This document shows, piece by piece, positions 1-4,244 of a stretch of 5,849 nt of DNA. Within the stretch, counting starts at the first letter, position 1. Every line of letters starts with the position of its first letter. The DNA comes from Acidimicrobiales bacterium (GTDB taxonomy: Bacteria; Actinomycetota; Acidimicrobiia; Acidimicrobiales; Palsa-688), in the NCBI GenBank assembly GCA_019241495.1, contig JAFAWZ010000016.1:1-5849 (forward strand), given 5' to 3'. The notes below the pieces were generated by a model. It did not search any database. It was not told the origin of the DNA and saw only the letters and a list, made by a program, of their open reading frames with translations. The position numbers and the translations under genes are program-made.

Positions 1-245
1 CCGCCATCCGGCTGGCGGAGATGGCAGGCACCCATGAGCATCCGGTATTCACCGTCGATCTGAACGAGTGCTCCATCCACGCACCGGACGCGAGCGATAG
101 ACCGTTCTCGATCGGCTCCTACCAACGCCAATTGCTGCTCGACGGACGAGATGAGATCACCGTCACCCTGGAACGCCTGGATCGGATCGAGACGCACGAG
201 TCCGCCTATTTCGACCGCCGGCCGTGGCTGGCGCCGCGCCGTTGA
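1..245 (+). CDS. 3-isopropylmalate dehydratase small subunit-like protein (LeuD family), C-terminal part only
   Basis: The frame is already open at the left edge and runs 80 codons to a TGA at 243-245, so the N-terminus lies outside the window; family members are about 160-210 residues. The visible part matches the C-terminal end of the aconitase swivel-domain subunit: a strand with FTVDL, a short variable loop, then FSIGSYQRQLLLDGRDEI and TVTLERLDRIETHE, which parallels the LeuD pattern of 'F.ID.FRR..LL.GLD.I.LTL...D.I..YE', and a closing RPWL. In leucine synthesis the LeuC/LeuD heterodimer isomerises 2- to 3-isopropylmalate in the cytoplasm; LeuC carries the iron-sulfur cluster. Paralogues act on methylmalate-type or other hydroxy-acids, and this fragment cannot tell them apart. 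The ATG at 21 is internal to the conserved domain and is unlikely to be the start. The 3' end overlaps or abuts the next gene, a GntR regulator, which suggests co-transcription. That pairing is unusual for a housekeeping leuCD operon and mildly favours a catabolic paralogue. Confidence 0.78.
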   Translation, partial: AIRLAEMAGTHEHPVFTVDLNECSIHAPDASDRPFSIGSYQRQLLLDGRDEITVTLERLDRIETHESAYFDRRPWLAPRR

Positions 246-1036
246 CTGCGCCGATTCTCCCCAGGTCGCCCGGCGCGTCGTTGCATCACCAGTTGTCCAC
301 CATCCTCCGGGCGGCCATCACGTCGGGCCGATTCGGCCCGGGGGACTACCTGCCCGGGGAGAACAACCTGGTTTCCACCTACGCGGTCTCGCGCGCCACG
401 GTGCGCCGGGCGCTGCTGACCCTCGAGGGCGACGGGCTGATAGAGCGGCGGGCCGGGAAGGGCACGAGGGTGATCGCGTCGGGAACGTCTATCGTCTCCC
501 GGTCGATGGAAAGCCACAAGAGGGCCCTGGCGCGAGGAGCCAAGAAGACCACGATACGGGTGCTCGGAATCGACGAGATGGCGGCACCTGCCCAAGTCGC
601 CGCCGCCCTCCGTCTCCCTGATCGCAGCCAGGTGGTGGCCATCGCCCGCATCCGCTATCTGGGCAAGCGGCCGCTACGCTACATGATCACCTATCTCGAG
701 CCAGACGTCGGTGCGGCGCTCGACCGCGGGTCCGTGGAGACCACGACGATCGTCGAGCTACTGGAGCAGATGGGCCGTCCTGTTCAAAGAGCCGAGGACG
801 AGATCGGGGCCACGCTCGCCGATCCCCTGATGGCTGACGCACTTGGTCGGAGGGCGGGGGACCCGTTGTTGGAGATGACGCGGGTCATGTACGACTCACT
901 CGGCGATCCGGTCGCCTACCAGTGGACCGTCCTCTCACCCGAGGTCTTCAAGCTCCGTGTGGTCATCGCCAGCGAAGGGCGCGTCCCATCCCTGGCCGAT
1001 GTCGACGAGCTGCAGCCCGCGACGGAGCTCAGCTGA
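224..1036 (+). CDS. GntR-family transcriptional regulator, HutC subfamily (UTRA domain)
   Basis: A 270-residue cytoplasmic DNA-binding regulator. Residues about 18-84 form the GntR winged helix: LHHQLSTILRAAITSGRF, then PGENNLVSTYAVSRATVRRA and LEGDGLIERRAGKGTRV, the family's recognition helix and wing. Residues about 105-250 match the UTRA effector domain (ARIRYLGKRPLRYMITYLEP; later DPLLEMTRVMYDSLGDPVAY), which binds a small-molecule inducer in HutC-type proteins. Total length fits the usual 240-270 residues. The start is uncertain. GTG at 224 overlaps the upstream LeuD-like gene by 22 bases; TTG at 242 would form a TTGA start/stop overlap at 242-245 and remove only six residues. Neither has a clear Shine-Dalgarno sequence, so translational coupling is plausible. 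The 3' end is convergent with the amidohydrolase and overlaps it by 8 bases. By position it probably controls the hydrolase and/or the transporter; that is inference. The ligand is unknown. Confidence 0.9.
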   Translation: MAGAAPLTAPILPRSPGASLHHQLSTILRAAITSGRFGPGDYLPGENNLVSTYAVSRATVRRALLTLEGDGLIERRAGKGTRVIASGTSIVSRSMESHKRALARGAKKTTIRVLGIDEMAAPAQVAAALRLPDRSQVVAIARIRYLGKRPLRYMITYLEPDVGAALDRGSVETTTIVELLEQMGRPVQRAEDEIGATLADPLMADALGRRAGDPLLEMTRVMYDSLGDPVAYQWTVLSPEVFKLRVVIASEGRVPSLADVDELQPATELS

Positions 1037-2756
1037 CAGCGGCTGCGGTGACCGTGTAGGAGTCGGTCCCGGATCGCAGCACCCGGCCCGGCCGAGCCGT
1101 GGTGAACGCCCCACCGGACACGATCTCCTCGCCGGCCACCAGGACGTGCTCGATCCCGTCCGCCCCGCCGTAGACGCGAGCCGCCCCGCCGGGGAGGTCG
1201 AAGCGGGTGGAGACGGGGTGGGGGGCGACGGTATCGGGGTCGAGCACGACGAGGTCGGCCCAGGCCCCCGGTCGGATCCGGCCCCGATCGCGCAGGCCGT
1301 ACAGATCGGCGGGCGCCCCGGTCAGGTAGTAGATGGCTTCCTCGAGGGGGAGCAGGCCGTGCTCGCGCACCGGCGTGGCCATCATGGTCGTCGGGTAGTT
1401 GAAGGTGTCGATCATGTCGAGGTGAGCCCCGGCATCCGATGCCCCCACAACCGTCCTGGGATCGCGCCACACTTCGACCCGCCGGCGCCAGGACTGCTCA
1501 TCCTGTCCCCGGTCCTCGTTCAGGATCACCGTGCGCAGTTCGTCTTTGACGACGATGCCGGCCAACGTGTCCCAGGCCGTTTGCCCCACCAACTCGGCGA
1601 TCTGGCCCACGGCCATGCCCTCGAACTGCTTGTGGTCGGGGTGGAAGGTGTCGACGAGCCGGTACTGGCGCCAGTTGGCAATGGCCCGCAGCGGTCCCTC
1701 CATGCTCTGGGCCAGCCGGTCCATCTCCGCCCGCCCGGCCGGGTCGGCCAGCATGGCCAGCTTCTCGTCGTCGGGGAGAGCCATGAGCCGTTCCCACCCG
1801 GGCAGGATGTCGAGGATGAACCCGCTGCGGAAGTTGAGCCGGTTCCGCTGGCTGTCGGGCAGGGTGAGGGCCACGACCCGCCCGCCGAGGTTGGCGGCGT
1901 AGTCACTCCCGGCCAGCTGCTGTTCCACCACCGGGGTGTTCTTGGAGTACACGGGGAGGACGTTCCAGTTGATGGGCCTGTCGGCGGCCCGGCTCATGGA
2001 CGCCATCAGCTCGAACAGGTCGGTGTCGAAGGGCGCGGGTGCCGGGATGAACTCCAAGGTGGTGCCGGGGAACTCGCCTGTGACGGCCGAGAGGGCTATC
2101 AGCTCTTCGGCTGATGCGTGGCGGGACGGGACCGGGTTGCCGAGGTGGTCGTTGTGCGAGCGGGACCACGTCGAGGAGAAGCCGAGGCCGCCAGCGGCCA
2201 GGCCGCGGCGCAGCAGCTCCTTCATGGCTTCCATCTCTTGGTCCGTGGCGGTCCGCCCGACCGCGTCGTCGTGCATGACCACTCGGCGCAGGGCGGAGTG
2301 ACCGACGAGGAAGGCGATGTTCGGGGCCAGCCGGCGGTCCAGCCGGTCGAGGAACTCGGAAGTGGACGACCAGTCCCAGGGCACACCCTGCTGGAGTGAT
2401 TGGAGGGGCATCCCTTCCACCCGGGCCAGCATCCTCATCAAATAGTCGCTGTCATCGGGATCGGCGGACAGAGGGGCGATGGTGAAGCCGCAGTTCCCGC
2501 TGACGACGGTGGTGACCCCGTGCAAAGGAGACGGGCTCAGGGTCCGGTCCCAGAACGCCTGGGCGTCGTAGTGGGTGTGAAGGTCGATGAAACCCGGCGC
2601 GACCACCAGGTCGGACGCGTCTATCACCCGTTTGGCGGTGTCGTCGATGGCGCCGACCTCCACCACCCGGCCGCCGACCACCCCGACAGAGGCAGAGCGC
2701 CCGGGTGTGCCGGTGCCGTCGATCACAGTGCCGTTCTTGATCAGGAGGTCTAGCAC
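1029..2756 (-). CDS. Amidohydrolase, N-acyl-D-amino-acid deacylase (D-aminoacylase-like) family
   Basis: A 575-residue metal-dependent hydrolase of the amidohydrolase superfamily with no signal peptide, so probably cytoplasmic. The N-terminal strand DLLIKNGTVIDGTG and the C-terminal GAWADLVVLDPDTV and VLVAGEEIVSGG form the small beta domain around the TIM barrel. Barrel motifs are GFIDLHTHYD (His60, His62, Asp64), SGNCGFTIAP (Cys89, the family's bridging cysteine), LVGHSALRR (His153) and GASDAGAHLD (Asp441, His445). These place it in the D-aminoacylase group, whose members remove acyl groups from N-acyl-D-amino acids. It is longer than the classical enzymes (about 480 residues) and resembles the long actinobacterial branch annotated as D-amino acid aminohydrolase. 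The HxR and SHHK segments carrying two zinc ligands in the Alcaligenes enzyme are not recognisable, so the substrate should not be assumed. The GTG start at 2756 puts the first strand at the usual distance; an AAGAGG lies 12 bases upstream (2774-2769), a rather long spacing. It is transcribed divergently from the transporter genes. Confidence 0.88.
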   Translation of the reverse strand: MLDLLIKNGTVIDGTGTPGRSASVGVVGGRVVEVGAIDDTAKRVIDASDLVVAPGFIDLHTHYDAQAFWDRTLSPSPLHGVTTVVSGNCGFTIAPLSADPDDSDYLMRMLARVEGMPLQSLQQGVPWDWSSTSEFLDRLDRRLAPNIAFLVGHSALRRVVMHDDAVGRTATDQEMEAMKELLRRGLAAGGLGFSSTWSRSHNDHLGNPVPSRHASAEELIALSAVTGEFPGTTLEFIPAPAPFDTDLFELMASMSRAADRPINWNVLPVYSKNTPVVEQQLAGSDYAANLGGRVVALTLPDSQRNRLNFRSGFILDILPGWERLMALPDDEKLAMLADPAGRAEMDRLAQSMEGPLRAIANWRQYRLVDTFHPDHKQFEGMAVGQIAELVGQTAWDTLAGIVVKDELRTVILNEDRGQDEQSWRRRVEVWRDPRTVVGASDAGAHLDMIDTFNYPTTMMATPVREHGLLPLEEAIYYLTGAPADLYGLRDRGRIRPGAWADLVVLDPDTVAPHPVSTRFDLPGGAARVYGGADGIEHVLVAGEEIVSGGAFTTARPGRVLRSGTDSYTVTAAAVS

Positions 2757-2801
2757 GAGGCCAGGGTACCTCTTACGCGCTCGGCGTTTCTTGCCGGGCT
2801 C

Positions 2802-2831
2802 CGATCAGGGGTCGGATCCGGTTACTGATCG
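2802..2831. promoter_or_regulatory. 30-bp interrupted palindrome, candidate operator
   Basis: The outer arms CGATCAG (2802-2808) and CTGATCG (2825-2831) are exact reverse complements. The central 8-mer CGGATCCG (2813-2820) is itself a perfect palindrome, and both share the same centre between 2816 and 2817. The only unmatched bases are GGGT (2809-2812) and GTTA (2821-2824), so 22 of 30 positions are symmetric. A GATC occurs at 2803, 2815 and 2827, exactly 12 bases apart. The site lies 46-75 bases upstream of the hydrolase start and just upstream of the expected -35 region of the transporter promoter, where one regulator could act on both. It lacks the GT-TA-AC core usual for HutC operators, so assignment to the nearby GntR protein is unproven. 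Confidence 0.5.
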
Positions 2832-2857
2832 ATGTAGCCCTCGGGGCAGAACTGCGG

Positions 2858-2863
2858 TACAAT
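2858..2863 (+). promoter_or_regulatory. Candidate -10 box (TACAAT) of the transporter promoter
   Basis: TACAAT differs from the sigma-70 -10 consensus at one position and stands out in GC-rich surroundings. No good -35 hexamer lies 16-18 bases upstream (around 2834-2841), as is common in activator-dependent or actinobacterial promoters. Transcription would start near 2870 and leave a leader of about 80 bases before the ATG at 2950. Confidence 0.35.
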
Positions 2864-2889
2864 CGGCGAACTGTCGTCAGGGTGGTCCG

Positions 2890-2926
2890 GTTGCCCTGGG
2901 TTTAGCTACAGCTCAGGGGTAGCAAC
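2890..2926 (+). other. Possible hairpin in the leader of the binding-protein gene
   Basis: GTTGC (2890-2894) can pair with GCAAC (2922-2926), and CCTG (2895-2898) with CAGG (2914-2917), leaving a 4-base bulge (2918-2921) and a 15-base loop. A competing 5-bp stem, GCTAC (2905-2909) with GTAGC (2919-2923), uses overlapping bases. The structure ends 6 bases before the G-rich ribosome binding site. Either fold is modest in stability; no known riboswitch class was recognised. Confidence 0.22.
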
Positions 2927-2932
2927 ATCGAT

Positions 2933-2940
2933 AGGGGGGA
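2933..2940 (+). promoter_or_regulatory. Ribosome binding site of the binding-protein gene
   Basis: The purine run AGGGGGGA ends 9 bases before the ATG at 2950 and is the only strong Shine-Dalgarno-like sequence at any visible start in the window. It decides the start of the binding protein and fits the high expression expected for the solute receptor of an ABC importer. Confidence 0.65.
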
Positions 2941-2949
2941 TAGGTCGCT

Positions 2950-4206
2950 ATGAGGCGTCCGGTGAAAGTACGTGGCTTGATATTCGGCCTCGTGATCGCG
3001 GTCATCGCAGCCGCGTGTTCGAGCAGCAAGAACACTGCCAGTGGGACTGGGAGCGGGGCGTCCAAGTCAAAGGGCCCCACGTCCACGCTCACCATCGGGG
3101 CCCTGTTTTCGGAGACCGGCCCTTACAGCGCGTTCGGTCTCACGGAGCTCGGTGGTCTGAAGACCGCGGTGGCCCAGATCAACTCGTCAGGAGGGATTCC
3201 TGTCGGCGGGGTGCACTACATGGTCAAGCTGGTGACCGGTGACGCGGCCAGCGATGCCGGCAAGGCTCAGGCCGCCGCGACCGGGTTGGTGCGCGACGCC
3301 GGCGCCAAGATCGTCTTCATCCCAGGTGAGACGCCGACCGCTCTGCCGGTTCAGGCTGCCATCGCGCCCAGCGGTGATCTGATGTTGACCGACAACCCGA
3401 CCATCTCCGCCAGCCTGGAGCAGAACCCCAACTCTGCACTCAACCAGCACACCTTTACCGTTCAGCCTCCGAATCAGGACAATCTCGCCGAATTCCTCAA
3501 GCTGCTCAAGCAGTTGATGGGTCCGAGCTTCCCGAGCACCACGGAGATGATGTTCCCCGACACTCAGACCTACAGCGGCTGGATTGACGGCTGGGCATCC
3601 GCGAGCGAGGCACAGGGTGCGAAGGTATTGCCAGCAGTCCGGTTCCCGCTTACCGCGACAGATTTCACGCCCTACCTGACCCAGGTGAAGGCCAAGCACC
3701 CGGGAATCATCGCATTGGGAGCTACGGCCAAGAGCGTGGAGGCCATGGTCCTTCAGATGGAGCAGCTGGGAGATGTGGCGGGCGCCGTGTTCAGCACTGC
3801 GGCCACCGCGAGTGTCGGGCTGACAGGGAACAACGGCAAGCCGCTCACCTTCCCCTACTACTACGAGCTCGGCGACTGGTCCGACCCGGCGCTGAACAAT
3901 CCCGCCGTCAAGGCGTTCTTCGATTCCTACGCCCAGGCCAATGGTGGCCCACCCGACCCGGGCAATGCAGCGTACGCGGGCCTCGCCTACGAGATGATGC
4001 TCGCACTGAGTCAGGCCATCCAAAAGGCCGGCACGGTGACAGACGTCGACACCATCAGCAACGACCTGGTCGGGATCCAAACCAAGATCCCCACCGGGAC
4101 CTTCAGCTTCAGCGCAAAACACATCGGTTCGCAGCCGGGCGAGGTCTGTAGCGTTATCAACGGCGTCGGCCCTAAATGTGTCTTCGGAACGCTTGAAGGG
4201 CAGTAG
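2950..4206 (+). CDS. ABC transporter substrate-binding lipoprotein, branched-chain amino acid/amide type (LivJ-like)
   Basis: A 418-residue extracytoplasmic receptor for an importer. The N-terminus has basic residues (MRRPVKVR), a hydrophobic stretch at about 9-22 and a lipobox-like IAAAC with Cys23 as the predicted lipidation site; the -3 residue is Ala rather than the preferred Leu. A Ser/Gly/Lys-rich tether (24-46) follows. The mature protein opens with TIGALFSETGPYSAFG (48-63), then a helix ending in QINSSGGIPVGG and the segment GDAASDAGKAQAAATGLV, the hallmark start of the periplasmic-binding-protein type I family that includes LivJ, amide and urea receptors. Further matches are VFIPGETPTALPVQAAIAP (122-140), the second-lobe segment near PYLTQVKAKHPGIIALG (241-257) and AYAGLAYEMMLALSQAI (341-357). 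Cys400 and Cys410 could form a disulfide. A fused Liv-type permease follows 38 bases later in the same direction, so this is the receptor of that importer. The ligand cannot be read from the sequence; leucine-type amino acids, amides or N-acyl amino acids are all possible. Confidence 0.92.
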   Translation: MRRPVKVRGLIFGLVIAVIAAACSSSKNTASGTGSGASKSKGPTSTLTIGALFSETGPYSAFGLTELGGLKTAVAQINSSGGIPVGGVHYMVKLVTGDAASDAGKAQAAATGLVRDAGAKIVFIPGETPTALPVQAAIAPSGDLMLTDNPTISASLEQNPNSALNQHTFTVQPPNQDNLAEFLKLLKQLMGPSFPSTTEMMFPDTQTYSGWIDGWASASEAQGAKVLPAVRFPLTATDFTPYLTQVKAKHPGIIALGATAKSVEAMVLQMEQLGDVAGAVFSTAATASVGLTGNNGKPLTFPYYYELGDWSDPALNNPAVKAFFDSYAQANGGPPDPGNAAYAGLAYEMMLALSQAIQKAGTVTDVDTISNDLVGIQTKIPTGTFSFSAKHIGSQPGEVCSVINGVGPKCVFGTLEGQ

Positions 4207-4214
4207 TCAGAGAC

Positions 4215-4228
4215 GTCGGCCGGCCGAC
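4215..4228 (+). other. 14-bp perfect palindrome between receptor and permease genes
   Basis: GTCGGCCGGCCGAC is fully self-complementary and sits 8 bases after the receptor's TAG, within the 38-base gap before the permease. In RNA it can form a 5-bp GC-rich stem with a CCGG loop. No U-run follows, so it is not a standard intrinsic terminator. It could protect the receptor mRNA 3' end or reduce transcription into the permease gene, as often seen after solute-receptor genes in importer operons. A short self-complementary run can also arise by chance in GC-rich DNA. Confidence 0.4.
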
Positions 4229-4244
4229 ACCTCCCGAGCCAACC

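Larger units (their letters stand above)
2757..2949. promoter_or_regulatory. Divergent intergenic region between hydrolase and transporter genes
   Basis: These 193 bases separate the GTG of the minus-strand hydrolase from the ATG of the plus-strand binding protein, so promoters for both genes should lie here. In order it holds an AAGAGG on the minus strand (2774-2769), a 30-bp dyad (2802-2831), a plus-strand -10-like hexamer (2858-2863), a possible leader hairpin (2890-2926) and a G-rich ribosome binding site (2933-2940). No convincing short gene was found. A minus-strand promoter could not be placed with confidence. Confidence 0.7.

Noticed and set aside
21..245. A separate small 74-residue protein starting at ATG 21
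   Set aside because: The frame stays open to the left edge, and the residues around the ATG are within the conserved LeuD-type C-terminal region, so this is the tail of a larger protein.
1029..1045. Bidirectional terminator at the convergent stop codons
   Set aside because: The palindrome is only 8 bases with no loop, the flanking CAGC/GCTG pairing is 4 bases, and no T-run is present on either strand.
957..2114. Plus-strand open frame of 385 codons across the hydrolase
   Set aside because: It is antisense to well-conserved amidohydrolase motifs, and its translation is low-complexity Gly/Val/Pro/His-rich without any domain.
2802..2831. Intrinsic terminator in the divergent region
   Set aside because: The dyad is not followed by a T-run on either strand and lies between two divergent starts, where an operator role is more likely.
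3187..4122. Minus-strand open frame of 311 codons opposite the receptor gene
   Set aside because: It has no domain or plausible ribosome binding site and is fully contained opposite a convincing binding-protein gene.
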